Notes under the pieces: model-generated
Database searches by the model: none
Seen by the model: the letters and a program-made list of their open reading frames with translations, nothing else
Told to the model about the DNA's origin: nothing
NCBI RefSeq assembly: GCF_946482605.1
Contig: NZ_CAMLSE010000045.1
Location: 1 to 56,059, forward strand
DNA: 56,059 bases
Direction of reading: 5' to 3'
DNA from: an uncultured Dyadobacter sp.
GTDB taxonomy: Bacteria; Bacteroidota; Bacteroidia; Cytophagales; Spirosomataceae
Shown: piece after piece, positions 18,970-26,863 of the stretch
How positions within the stretch are numbered: the stretch's first letter is position 1
How the letters are laid out: each line of letters opens with the position of its first letter
Program-made: the position numbers and the translations under genes

Positions 18970-19372
18970 CATCGCGCTGGACACTAACGTGTTGCTGTAT
19001 CTGTACGATGCTAGCGATCATGTTAAAAGACGTGTCAGCGAAGGTATCATCGCATCCAGCCCAGTGATCAGCACTCAGGTTATATCCGAATTCATCAATG
19101 TGACAAAACGGGTGCTGAAACTCCCAAAGCAGGAAGTGCTTTACAAATGCAACCGCGTTTTCGATCGCTGTCAGATTATTTCAGTTGATCAGGATATTCT
19201 TGATCATTCATATTACATTCTGAAAAAATATGACTTTCAGATATTGGACAGCATCATCATATCTTCTGCACTCGCCGCCGGATGCAACATTCTGTATTCG
19301 GAAGACTTTCAACATTCCATGGTCGTTGAAAATCAGTTGACCATCATCAACCCATATCTCGAATTCCAGTAA
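18962..19372 (+). CDS. VapC-type PIN-domain ribonuclease toxin
   Basis: 136 residues from the ATG at 18962 (MTNIALDTNVLLYLYD). The acidic residues of a PIN active site are visible: D7 in ALDTN, E43 in SEFIN, D96 in ILDSIII and D115 in YSEDF. PIN toxins are Mg-dependent endoribonucleases that cut tRNA or rRNA. A longer frame exists back to 18881 but it lies inside the antitoxin, and the PIN fold begins directly at the chosen start. Stop is 2 bp from the stop of the convergent permease (19375), so insertion here left the permease intact. Confidence 0.92.
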   Translation: MTNIALDTNVLLYLYDASDHVKRRVSEGIIASSPVISTQVISEFINVTKRVLKLPKQEVLYKCNRVFDRCQIISVDQDILDHSYYILKKYDFQILDSIIISSALAAGCNILYSEDFQHSMVVENQLTIINPYLEFQ

Positions 19373-19374
19373 CG

Positions 19375-21807
19375 CTATTCCGACTTCAGCGACTTCACCG
19401 GATTCATCAATGCCGCCTTGATACTTTGGAAACTAACTGTCAATAATGCAATGACAATTGCCAGCAAGCCAGCCGCCGCGACCATCCACCAGGACACATC
19501 GATGTGATAGGCAAAATCGCTTAGCCAACGGTTCATAGCGAACCATGCGACAGGACTGCCTATGACGATGGAAATGATAATCAGCTTCAAAAACTCCCTC
19601 GACAGCAATGCGACTATACTCGTAACGCTCGCACCAAGCACCTTTCTAACACCGATTTCCTTCGTGCGGCGCTCGGCCGTGTAGGCGGAGAGACCGAATA
19701 ATCCCAGACATCCGATCATAATGGAGATGGCCGCAAATGTGATGAATATCCGACCAACGCGCTGTTCGTTACGGTAAACATTGTCGAAATCTTCATCCAT
19801 GAAACCATAGTTGAACGGTTGGCCCGGTGCCATTTTCTTCCACAAGGCTTCCACCTGGCTTACCGTGCGCTCCATATCACCCCCATTCAACTTAAATACA
19901 ACGGTTCCGGTGCTTTTATAGAGGATCAGGCTCAATGCGCCGATATTTTTGCGCAGGGATTCAAAATGAAAGTTCTTAACGACTCCGATGACGGTGTAGA
20001 TTACTTTCTTCTGCAACTGAGCGTCTTCAAACCCGAATATCTTCTTTCCGATCGGATCAGCATATCCCAGCACTTTCGCCGCATTCTCATTGATAATAAT
20101 ACCCGTCGAATCCGAAAGAAAGTCCTCCTGGAACGCACGGCCTGTTTTCATTTCGAGCCCGAGCGTCTTGACAAAATCGTAGTCCACTGCCCATTTCTGC
20201 ATATTGATCCCTTTGTCCTGCTGGATTTGACCGACCGGAAAGAAAGTGTGATCGGTACGGGACGACGGTGTGGGCAGAAAACTGCTGACCGTACCGCTCT
20301 CCACATTGGGGATTTGCAAAACCTGCTCTTTGAATGCCTTGACCTGATTATCCAGCGCATAAGCATCATGCACGATCAGCATTTGGTCTTTATTGAAGCC
20401 GAGCTTTTTAGTCTGGATATAGTTCAATTGCTGATAGATCACGCCGGTACCCACGATCAGCATCATCGAGATCACAAACTGGAACACCACCAACGTGTTG
20501 CGCAGATAACCACTCGCTTTGCCTTCGAGCTCGATCGTATTTTTTAAGACTTTCAAAGGCTTGAATGCCGAAAGGAAGAATGCAGGATAGCTTCCTGCCA
20601 GAACGCCGACAATTCCACCGGTGGCAAGCAAGATCAACCAGAACCACAAATTGGCAATCGGAAATTCGATCTGCTTGCTGGCCAGATTGTTAAATAATGG
20701 TAATGCGAGATAAGCTAGAAGAATGGCCAGTGCTAGCGAGAAGAAACTGAGCATGACCGATTCAGTGAGGAATTGGCTTACCAGCGCTGAACGCTCGGAA
20801 CCCAGTGCCTTACGAACACCCACTTCCTTCGCCCGATTGGCCGAACGCGCCGTGGCGAGATTCATAAAATTGACACAGGCGATCGCCAGCAGAAATATCG
20901 CAACGACCGCGAAAATATAGACGTACTGAATATTACCGTTGACATTAATTTCCGCAGTCCGGTCGGAATGCAGGTGAATGTCTGTCACAGGCGTTAAAGT
21001 GTACCGCAGGTAATTTCCCGACTTTCGCACTTCGTCGAGAGAAGCGCCCAGAAAGCCTCTGATCCACTTGTCGGTATATTTTCTAAGAATTGTTTCAAAA
21101 TTTTTCTCAAACTCTCGCGGGTTCACTCCATCCTTGAACAACACATAGGTATTGTAGTTGTGGCTTCCCCAGTCACTGCGTCGGCTGTCCTCATAGGAGC
21201 TCATGGAAAGCAGCATATTCACATCCCTCATGTGCGAGCGGGCGGGAATGTTCTCCATTACACCCGATACTGTAAACGTTTGCTCACCGTCGATCAGAAG
21301 GGGTTTGCCAATGGGGTCTTCATTACCAAAGTATTTTTCCGCATCCCGCTCGGAGATCACGACCGTGTTAGGCTGATCTAAAACCTTGGTTGGATCGCCG
21401 GAAAGTAATTTGATTGAAAACAATTCAAAAAAGGTCGAATCCGCATAAAATACGTGCTCTTCTTTGAGATTTTCGGCGGAATTGGTCCGCCGGACAAGCT
21501 GGCTGCCATTCTCACGGAGGCGGACTACCTGCTCGACTTGCGGGTAATCTTTTTTCAATGTAAATGCCAGGGGATCGGGGGCAACGGCCAGTGCCATATC
21601 TGCTCCTCCGAAACGAATATCCGAATTGACCCGGAAAATGCGGTCTGCATGTTCGAAAGACCTGTCGAAACTGAGCTCATCCACCACATAAAGCGTGATG
21701 AGCAGGCAACTCGCCAGTCCCAGCGACAGACCGAAAATGTTCAGAAACGAGTAAAACTTATGTTTACGGAGATTCCGCCAGGCAATTTTCAGGTAGTTCT
21801 TCAGCAT
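19375..21807 (-). CDS. MacB/FtsX-type ABC transporter permease (810 aa)
   Basis: Starts MLKNYLKIAWRNLRKHKFYSFLNIFGLSLGLAS and ends SIKAALMNPVKSLKSE. First coupling motif RAKEVGVRKALGSE, second RTKEIGVRKVLGAS. It is the permease closest to the ATPase and adaptor genes: its start lies 13 bp from the stop of the secreted-protein gene (21821), so adaptor, ATPase, secreted protein and this permease probably make one transcript from 25097. It is therefore the best candidate for the core permease of the machine, with the other seven as alternates. Confidence 0.93.
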   Translation of the reverse strand: MLKNYLKIAWRNLRKHKFYSFLNIFGLSLGLASCLLITLYVVDELSFDRSFEHADRIFRVNSDIRFGGADMALAVAPDPLAFTLKKDYPQVEQVVRLRENGSQLVRRTNSAENLKEEHVFYADSTFFELFSIKLLSGDPTKVLDQPNTVVISERDAEKYFGNEDPIGKPLLIDGEQTFTVSGVMENIPARSHMRDVNMLLSMSSYEDSRRSDWGSHNYNTYVLFKDGVNPREFEKNFETILRKYTDKWIRGFLGASLDEVRKSGNYLRYTLTPVTDIHLHSDRTAEINVNGNIQYVYIFAVVAIFLLAIACVNFMNLATARSANRAKEVGVRKALGSERSALVSQFLTESVMLSFFSLALAILLAYLALPLFNNLASKQIEFPIANLWFWLILLATGGIVGVLAGSYPAFFLSAFKPLKVLKNTIELEGKASGYLRNTLVVFQFVISMMLIVGTGVIYQQLNYIQTKKLGFNKDQMLIVHDAYALDNQVKAFKEQVLQIPNVESGTVSSFLPTPSSRTDHTFFPVGQIQQDKGINMQKWAVDYDFVKTLGLEMKTGRAFQEDFLSDSTGIIINENAAKVLGYADPIGKKIFGFEDAQLQKKVIYTVIGVVKNFHFESLRKNIGALSLILYKSTGTVVFKLNGGDMERTVSQVEALWKKMAPGQPFNYGFMDEDFDNVYRNEQRVGRIFITFAAISIMIGCLGLFGLSAYTAERRTKEIGVRKVLGASVTSIVALLSREFLKLIIISIVIGSPVAWFAMNRWLSDFAYHIDVSWWMVAAAGLLAIVIALLTVSFQSIKAALMNPVKSLKSE

Positions 21808-21820
21808 ATTTAGTCATTCA

Positions 21821-22426
21821 TTACATTTCCATCCCTTTACCGGGCAGTCCTATTTCGCTTTCGAAAGAGTCGACAATTTTGGACCGCTCTTTCTCCGATT
21901 TCTCGGCAGCGTCAACGGTCTTCTCATAAATATATTCATCCCCATTTTTCATGAAACGATACTTCAGGAACATTTCACCTGTTTCCGGATTATACCTCAC
22001 ATGTTTGGAATAGCCTTTCGGATCCGCCGCCACAGGTTCTTTCATGAAACCTTTACCGGAAGAAACCATCTCTGCATTGACCTCATTGGAAGAAAACGCC
22101 ATGGATTCCGGTGCCGGAGGGGCGGGCGGCTTGGGCAGGTCCGCAGAAGCCGAAACCTCGCAGCGCGCTTTGGGTGCCGGCAGGTCCAGATTTCCGGAGC
22201 TTATGGAAGTAAGTACGCGCTCACGCAAGGCCTCTCGCTCATCCTTATCCAGCCCCTCCACGTCGAAAGATTTGTTGAAATCAACTTCTTTCCCATCGAT
22301 TGTCCCGGTTACTTTGATGGTGAGTTTTTTTCCATCATCGTCGATACTCCTGCTGAGGTGCGCTCTTTTCTGCGCAATGGCCAGCGTACTCACGCCGGCC
22401 AATAAAATGGTTAGGATTTTCTTCAT
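21821..22426 (-). CDS. Secreted protein of unknown function in the ABC operon
   Basis: 201 residues from MKKILTILLAGVSTLAIA, a clear Sec signal peptide (cleavage near AIAQ-KR). The start at 22426 is chosen over 22441 because it begins the signal peptide directly. The mature protein is charged, with a basic/acidic first third (DDDGKKLTIKVTGTIDGKEVDFNK), a Pro-Ala-rich linker near the middle (DLPKPPAPPAPESM) and a C-terminal part that reads like a small beta fold (MFLKYRFMKNGDEYIYEKTV). No family is recognised. Its place between ATPase and permease suggests a periplasmic accessory of the transporter; that is inference only. Confidence 0.75.
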   Translation of the reverse strand: MKKILTILLAGVSTLAIAQKRAHLSRSIDDDGKKLTIKVTGTIDGKEVDFNKSFDVEGLDKDEREALRERVLTSISSGNLDLPAPKARCEVSASADLPKPPAPPAPESMAFSSNEVNAEMVSSGKGFMKEPVAADPKGYSKHVRYNPETGEMFLKYRFMKNGDEYIYEKTVDAAEKSEKERSKIVDSFESEIGLPGKGMEM

Positions 22427-22564
22427 GGTTAGATTTGGCATATTATTAAGACTAGCTACGGCCTCTGGCCCGACTGCATTAGAAGGGCGATGGCCCCATT
22501 CGAAGTTTCTTTACAAAACCTGCCGTGCGACAGTTGCAGCTAGTCGCCAATCACCGCAGGGTTT

Positions 22565-23242
22565 CTAAACATGTATTTTCTCTGTCACGATTTTACCGTC
22601 AAACAGGTTCACGATCCGATGTGCGAAGCCTGCATCGTACGGTGAGTGCGTTACCATCAGGATGGTGGTTCCGGCACCATTCAGCTGACTAAGCAGATTC
22701 ATCACCTCTTCGCCATTCTTGGAATCGAGGTTACCGGTAGGCTCATCGGCCAGGATTGTCTTGGGAGTGGCCACTACGGCGCGTGCGATGGCTGTACGCT
22801 GCTGCTGTCCACCTGAAAGCTGTTGCGGAAAGTGATTCCGGCGGTGCATCATGTTCATGCGCGTCAATGCGGCTTCTACTTTTTCCTTTCGTTCAGCCGG
22901 AGGTGTTTTCAGGTAAAGCAATGGTAGTTCGACGTTTTCATAAACCGTCAGTTCATCGATGAGGTTGAAGCTCTGGAACACAAACCCGATGTTGCCTTTG
23001 CGAATTTGTGCACGCTGGCGTTCCGACATTTTGCCCACTTCCGTGCCATAAAACTCGTAGGATCCTTCGCTGGGATTGTCCAGCAGGCCCAGGATGTTCA
23101 GCAGCGTGGATTTTCCACAACCGGAAGGTCCCATGATCGCAACGAATTCGCCATCCTTCACTTCCATGTCGATACCGTTCAGGGCGGTGGTTTCTACTTC
23201 CTCAGTAGAAAAGATCTTTTGCAGGTTGCTAATTTTAATCAT
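22565..23242 (-). CDS. MacB/LolD-type ABC transporter ATP-binding protein
   Basis: 225 residues from [25 protein letters not shown]; the frame is open to 23308 but the ABC fold begins here. Walker [11 protein letters not shown]-loop [18 protein letters not shown], signature LSGGQQQR, Walker [12 protein letters not shown] and the H-loop segment MVTHSP are all present, so it should hydrolyse ATP. This is the LolD/MacB/FtsE subfamily, which drives FtsX-type permeases. It is the only ATPase of this kind in the window, alongside at least eight permeases, so it is probably shared. The gene lies 138 bp upstream of the secreted-protein gene and 547 bp downstream of the adaptor gene, the gap being filled by the four-helix-bundle cassette. 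Confidence 0.96.
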   Translation of the reverse strand: MIKISNLQKIFSTEEVETTALNGIDMEVKDGEFVAIMGPSGCGKSTLLNILGLLDNPSEGSYEFYGTEVGKMSERQRAQIRKGNIGFVFQSFNLIDELTVYENVELPLLYLKTPPAERKEKVEAALTRMNMMHRRNHFPQQLSGGQQQRTAIARAVVATPKTILADEPTGNLDSKNGEEVMNLLSQLNGAGTTILMVTHSPYDAGFAHRIVNLFDGKIVTEKIHV

Positions 23243-23266
23243 TTGTTCTAATTGCTTTGGAGGAAA

Positions 23267-23280
23267 GGGAGGAAGGAGGA
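23267..23280. repeat. Left arm of the inverted repeat flanking the four-helix-bundle gene
   Basis: GGGAGGAAGGAGGA on the plus strand. Its exact reverse complement stands at 23776-23789, on the other side of the gene at 23332-23691. It is part of a purine-rich tract 23259-23289. Confidence 0.75.
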
Positions 23281-23331
23281 AAGGGAAAATCACTATTATT
23301 ACCCTCATTCTTTACTTCAATCCTGTGTATG

Positions 23332-23691
23332 ATGTCAAAAGTTGAAAAATTCGAAGATTTAAAGGTTTGGCAGGATGGGATCGCCTTATCCATCCATGTT
23401 TATCAGACGCTCGAGACGTGCCGCGATTTTAGTCTCAAAGATCAGATGTGCCGAGCCGCGGTATCGGTTCCTTCTAACATTGCTGAGGGTTTCGAGCGTC
23501 ATTCTAACAAAGAGTTTATACGTTTTTTACGAATTGCAAAAGGTTCTTCTGGTGAGCTGCGAACTCAAATTTATATCGCTTTGGGAACGAATCTTATTAG
23601 TCAGGAAATAGGAACAGAGCTAATTTCTAAAAGTCGCCTGGTGTCCGCCATGATCCAAAACCTCATCAAAACAAGAGAAACAAAATTCTAA
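23332..23691 (+). CDS. Four-helix-bundle protein, S23/IVP family
   Basis: 119 residues from the second of two adjacent ATGs (23329 is the alternative). Features typical of the S23/IVP (23S rRNA intervening-sequence protein) family are present: FEDLKVWQDGIALSIHVY, DFSLKDQMCRAAVSVPSNIAEGFER, and FIRFLRIAKGSSGELRTQIYIA. These proteins form pentameric four-helix bundles related to the Avd accessory factor of diversity-generating retroelements and are often encoded within rRNA intervening sequences or small mobile cassettes. Their molecular role is unknown. It lies antisense within the adaptor-ATPase operon, bounded by a perfect 14-bp inverted repeat, and has no reverse transcriptase nearby. Confidence 0.93.
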   Translation: MSKVEKFEDLKVWQDGIALSIHVYQTLETCRDFSLKDQMCRAAVSVPSNIAEGFERHSNKEFIRFLRIAKGSSGELRTQIYIALGTNLISQEIGTELISKSRLVSAMIQNLIKTRETKF

Positions 23692-23715
23692 GCTCCGTCC
23701 AAAAAATTTCTCAAA

Positions 23716-23791
23716 CGTTCCTCCCTCTTCTCCTTCCTCCCTCTTCTCCTTCCTCCCTCTTCTCCTTCCTCCCTCTCCTCCTTCCTCCCTT
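23716..23791. repeat. 16-bp tandem repeat (CCTTCCTCCCTCTTCT) next to the adaptor stop codon
   Basis: About 4.75 copies of a pyrimidine-rich 16-bp unit, degenerating in the last copy and touching the adaptor stop codon. It includes the right arm (23776-23789) of the inverted repeat that flanks the four-helix-bundle gene. Such homopyrimidine tracts can slip and form triplex DNA. Confidence 0.85.
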
Positions 23792-25097
23792 AAAATTCCA
23801 GCACCTCATTATCTCCAAAGTTTTCATAAGAGCTGGTGATGACTTTCTCACCGGGTTTCAGGCCTTCGAGTACTTCGAAGTATTCCGGGTTCTTACGTCC
23901 CAATGTGATCTTGCGTTTTGCTGCGCGCTTGCCGTCGTCTCCAACCACATATACCCAGTTTCCGCCTGTTTCGGAGAAGAAACCGCCCACAGGCAGCAAT
24001 GTGGCCTGTGAAGGCTGGCCAAGTTGCAGACGGATCGGAGCCGATTGTCCCCGTTTGATCAGTTCCGGAGCACCTTTATCAAACTGCATATCCACTTCAA
24101 AACGGCCGCTCAGTACTTCCGGATAGATTTTGATGATTTTCAACCCGTAGTCCTTACCGTTAAACTCCATAGATCCCTGAAGACCTGCGAAGATTCTGGA
24201 AATATAATGCTCGTCTACGCTCACACGCATTTTGAATCCGTTCAGGTCATCGATCTGCCCGATATTCTGGCCCTGGTTGATGTTCGATCCAACTTCTACG
24301 TTCATGGATGAGAGTAACCCGGATACCGGCGCTTTCACTACCAGGTTGTCCAGAGTCTGGCGCCAAAGGCTTACGTTTTTCTGTGTGCTGGCCAATGTGC
24401 CTTCCAGCTGCGTAATCTGCATTTTGGCATTTTCTTCCTGGTATTTCTGCGATTCAATTTCGATTTCGCGCTGTCTGACCAGCTTTTCGTAATCGCGTTT
24501 CGTTTTCAGGTAATCTGCCTCGGGGATAACCTTATCCTTAAAGAGTTTCACATTCCGTTCGTGCGCATCCTTCGCCTGATCCAGTTGAAAATCCAGATCG
24601 CTCAATGTCTTTTGAAGCGTAAAACGAGCCACCTTAAGATTCTGCCGGGTATTTTGAAGATCATTTACCAATCGGCTGGCCTCAGTTTCCGATTGGAGGA
24701 AGCTCAGTTTCAGGTTCTGGTTTTCCAGCCGGAGCAGTACCTCTCCCTGCTTCACCATATTACCACCTTCGATCAGTTTTTCCGTCACATATCCACCCAC
24801 GATTGCATCCAGCTGGATGGTTTTGAGCGGTTGAACCACACCGGTCACGACGATGAATTCATCAAACTTGCCTTGCTTGACCGTCGATACGGTCAGTTTG
24901 TCCTGCTCCACATTCAGTTTGCTGCGCTTGTCTGCGAAAAAGAATTGATAGACCAGGAATGCTACCAGCAAGGTGCTGCCGGCAATGATGCCGATGCGTT
25001 TGGTATTCCAGAATTTCTTGGGTTTTACTCTGTCCATGGTTGATCCCCCGGAAAATCCATTGCTGGTGCTTGTAGAGTTAGGTGTTTTAACTTCCAT
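23790..25097 (-). CDS. HlyD/MacA-family periplasmic adaptor protein
   Basis: 435 residues. A single TM anchor lies near residues 34-52 (IGIIAGSTLLVAFLVYQFFF), followed by a barrel/lipoyl-like part (VVTGVVQPLKTIQLDAIVGGYVTEKLIEGGNMVKQGEVLLRLE), a long coiled-coil hairpin rich in K, Q and E, and the returning lipoyl half (LVVKAPVSGLLSSMNVEVGSNINQGQNIG). Its C-terminus KRKITLGRKNPEYFEVLEGLKPGEKVITSS is typical of the MacA/AcrA membrane-proximal domain. Such adaptors join an inner-membrane transporter to an outer-membrane channel; no TolC homolog is in the window. It is the first gene of the operon and carries the candidate sigma-54 promoter upstream. Confidence 0.95.
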   Translation of the reverse strand: MEVKTPNSTSTSNGFSGGSTMDRVKPKKFWNTKRIGIIAGSTLLVAFLVYQFFFADKRSKLNVEQDKLTVSTVKQGKFDEFIVVTGVVQPLKTIQLDAIVGGYVTEKLIEGGNMVKQGEVLLRLENQNLKLSFLQSETEASRLVNDLQNTRQNLKVARFTLQKTLSDLDFQLDQAKDAHERNVKLFKDKVIPEADYLKTKRDYEKLVRQREIEIESQKYQEENAKMQITQLEGTLASTQKNVSLWRQTLDNLVVKAPVSGLLSSMNVEVGSNINQGQNIGQIDDLNGFKMRVSVDEHYISRIFAGLQGSMEFNGKDYGLKIIKIYPEVLSGRFEVDMQFDKGAPELIKRGQSAPIRLQLGQPSQATLLPVGGFFSETGGNWVYVVGDDGKRAAKRKITLGRKNPEYFEVLEGLKPGEKVITSSYENFGDNEVLEF

Positions 25098-25141
25098 TAT
25101 ATGTCAGTGATTGAGTTCGCCTTTGTAATTGCTTTTCATTA

Positions 25142-25157
25142 TCCAATCACTATGCCA
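25142..25157 (-). promoter_or_regulatory. Sigma-54-type promoter candidate of the adaptor operon
   Basis: Minus strand reads TGGCATAGTGATTGGA. It matches the -24 element (TGGCA) and TTG at the right -12 spacing, with GG in place of GC. Predicted start of transcription is near 25131, giving a leader of about 34 nt. An adjacent divergent gene encodes a sigma-54-type activator, and two palindromes are centred 74 and 94 bp upstream of the -24 element, where such activators usually bind. Confidence 0.45.
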
Positions 25158-25221
25158 AAGAAGACAATGCTATCTAATTATTTGAAAATCAATATATTTT
25201 ATATTAATCAAAACGCTTTTG

Positions 25222-25259
25222 TTGTCCGTTATCGGACAGATTTGTTCGGGCGCGGACAA
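25222..25259. promoter_or_regulatory. Two tandem TGTCCG-N4-CGGACA-type operators between adaptor and response regulator
   Basis: Site 1: TGTCCG-TTAT-CGGACA (25223-25238), perfect 6-bp arms. Site 2: TTGTTCG-GGCG-CGGACAA (25242-25259), 7-bp arms with one mismatch. Centres are 20 bp apart, two helical turns. The same core occurs at 2372-2417 and 8291-8334. The site lies in a 312-bp intergenic region (25098-25409) that must also hold the promoter of the regulator gene; no clear TAnnTTTG was found for it. Confidence 0.65.
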
Positions 25260-25409
25260 GCCGATTTTACAGTCTTTTTGAGGTAAAATAGTGACATTTT
25301 AGCTTGTTAGGAAATAATATTTAAAATTGCATCCTTATCTTACCAAACAATTCCTTTTCCACCTGTCAGGCCGTGTTAACCCGCCTTCGCACCACAAGAA
25401 AGAACAGCC

Positions 25410-26780
25410 ATGCTACTCTCTGAAGCCAAAATCCTGATTATCGATGACGATGTCGACGTACTCAGTGCCGCCAAGTTGCTACTGAAACGCCACGCGAAAG
25501 CGGTAGACATAGAAAAGAACCCCCAGAAACTCCCTTTTCTGGTGACCAACGGGGATTATAACCTGATCCTGCTGGACATGAACTTTACCCGCGACGTGAA
25601 CAGCGGCCGGGAAGGCTTCCACTGGCTCGACCGGATACTGGACATCAATCCCGCCGCCAAGGTCATCATGATCACAGCCTATGGCGACATCGAAATGGCC
25701 ATCCGTGCGATCAAGGCAGGAGCCATTGATTTTGTGCTCAAACCCTGGGAAAACGAAAAGCTCATCGCAACCATCGGCGTCGCCCTGGAAGGCGGGAAGG
25801 ACAAGATACTGCCGGTTCACGAAGAGAAGTCCAAAGAAGACAATAAGAAGAACAACAAGGCCGCATCGGAAGCCATCGTCGCTACGAGCGACAGCATGCG
25901 CCAGGTCCTAATGACCGCCGAGCGCGTCGCGGCTACCGACGCCAATGTGCTGGTCCTCGGCGAAAACGGCACGGGAAAGACGCAGCTCGCCAGGCACGTG
26001 CACCAGCATTCCAAGCGCTCCGACAAGCCGTTTGTGGCGGTAGACCTCGGGGCTATCAGCGAAAGCCTTTTCGAAAGCGAACTGTTCGGCCACGTAAAAG
26101 GTGCATTTACCGACGCGAAAGAAGACCGCGCCGGCCGGTTTGAAGAAGCCAAAGGCGGCACTATTTTCCTCGACGAAATCGGTAACCTGACCCTTTCTCT
26201 CCAAGCGAAGCTCCTCACCGTCATCCAGGAACGTAAAGTGACACGCGTGGGCTCCAACAAACCCATTGCGCTGGACGTGCGGCTGATCTGCGCAACGAAT
26301 ATGAATATCGAAAAAATGGTAACCGAAAAGACCTTCCGTCAGGATTTACTTTACCGGATCAACACCATCGAACTGGACCTGCCGCCGCTGCGCGACCGGC
26401 CGGAGGACATCAGTGCGCTCGCAGAGTATTATCTCAAACAATACGCTAAAAAATACAACCGCCCTGTGAACGACATCAGCAATGCATTGGTCAAAAAAAT
26501 GCAGCAGTATAACTGGCCGGGGAACATCCGGGAGTTACAGCATGCCGTTGAGCGGGCGGTGATCCTTTCCCAGGAAAAAACCTTGCAACCTGATGACCTT
26601 TTCCTCAAAAGTTCGGCTGGCCAGCCCGCCACCGCAACAGGCTTCGATCTGGAAGACATGGAAAAAAACATGATCATCAAAGCGCTCAAGAGGTTCAACG
26701 GAAACATTACGGACGCGGCCAGGGAGCTCGGATTGAGCAGGGCTGCCCTGTACAGGAGGATGGAAAAGTACGGCTTGTAA
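25410..26780 (+). CDS. Sigma-54-type (NtrC family) response regulator
   Basis: 456 residues. The receiver domain (1-125) has D12/D13/D14, phospho-acceptor D56 (ILLDMNF) and K in FVLKPW. The AAA+ domain has Walker A GENGTGKT (184-191), the loop GAFTDA (231-236), Walker B GGTIFLDEIG and the arginine region LLYRINTIELDLPPLRDR. A Fis-type helix-turn-helix closes the protein (NITDAARELGLSRAALYRRMEKYGL). The sigma-54 contact loop is normally GAFTGA; here the fifth residue is D. Divergent from the adaptor operon, with palindromes between, it is the probable regulator of the transport system. A cognate kinase is not adjacent; the NtrY-like kinase at 37489-38829 is a candidate. Confidence 0.96.
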   Translation: MLLSEAKILIIDDDVDVLSAAKLLLKRHAKAVDIEKNPQKLPFLVTNGDYNLILLDMNFTRDVNSGREGFHWLDRILDINPAAKVIMITAYGDIEMAIRAIKAGAIDFVLKPWENEKLIATIGVALEGGKDKILPVHEEKSKEDNKKNNKAASEAIVATSDSMRQVLMTAERVAATDANVLVLGENGTGKTQLARHVHQHSKRSDKPFVAVDLGAISESLFESELFGHVKGAFTDAKEDRAGRFEEAKGGTIFLDEIGNLTLSLQAKLLTVIQERKVTRVGSNKPIALDVRLICATNMNIEKMVTEKTFRQDLLYRINTIELDLPPLRDRPEDISALAEYYLKQYAKKYNRPVNDISNALVKKMQQYNWPGNIRELQHAVERAVILSQEKTLQPDDLFLKSSAGQPATATGFDLEDMEKNMIIKALKRFNGNITDAARELGLSRAALYRRMEKYGL

Positions 26781-26863
26781 ACCGCGATGGTCCGTTTATT
26801 CGGATGGGTTGGCATGTTTTTTGGTTTTATAGCCAAATTACATACCAATCTTTCCATTTGCTG

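Noticed and set aside
3307..21807. Long plus-strand open frames inside the permease genes
   Set aside because: They lack conserved motifs, overlap strongly conserved genes on the other strand and show no start context.
23332..23691. Diversity-generating retroelement accessory gene
   Set aside because: The protein resembles the Avd fold, but no reverse transcriptase or template/variable repeat pair is visible in the window.
23716..23791. 16-bp tandem repeat as a CRISPR array
   Set aside because: Units are contiguous without spacers and differ from CRISPR repeats; no cas genes.
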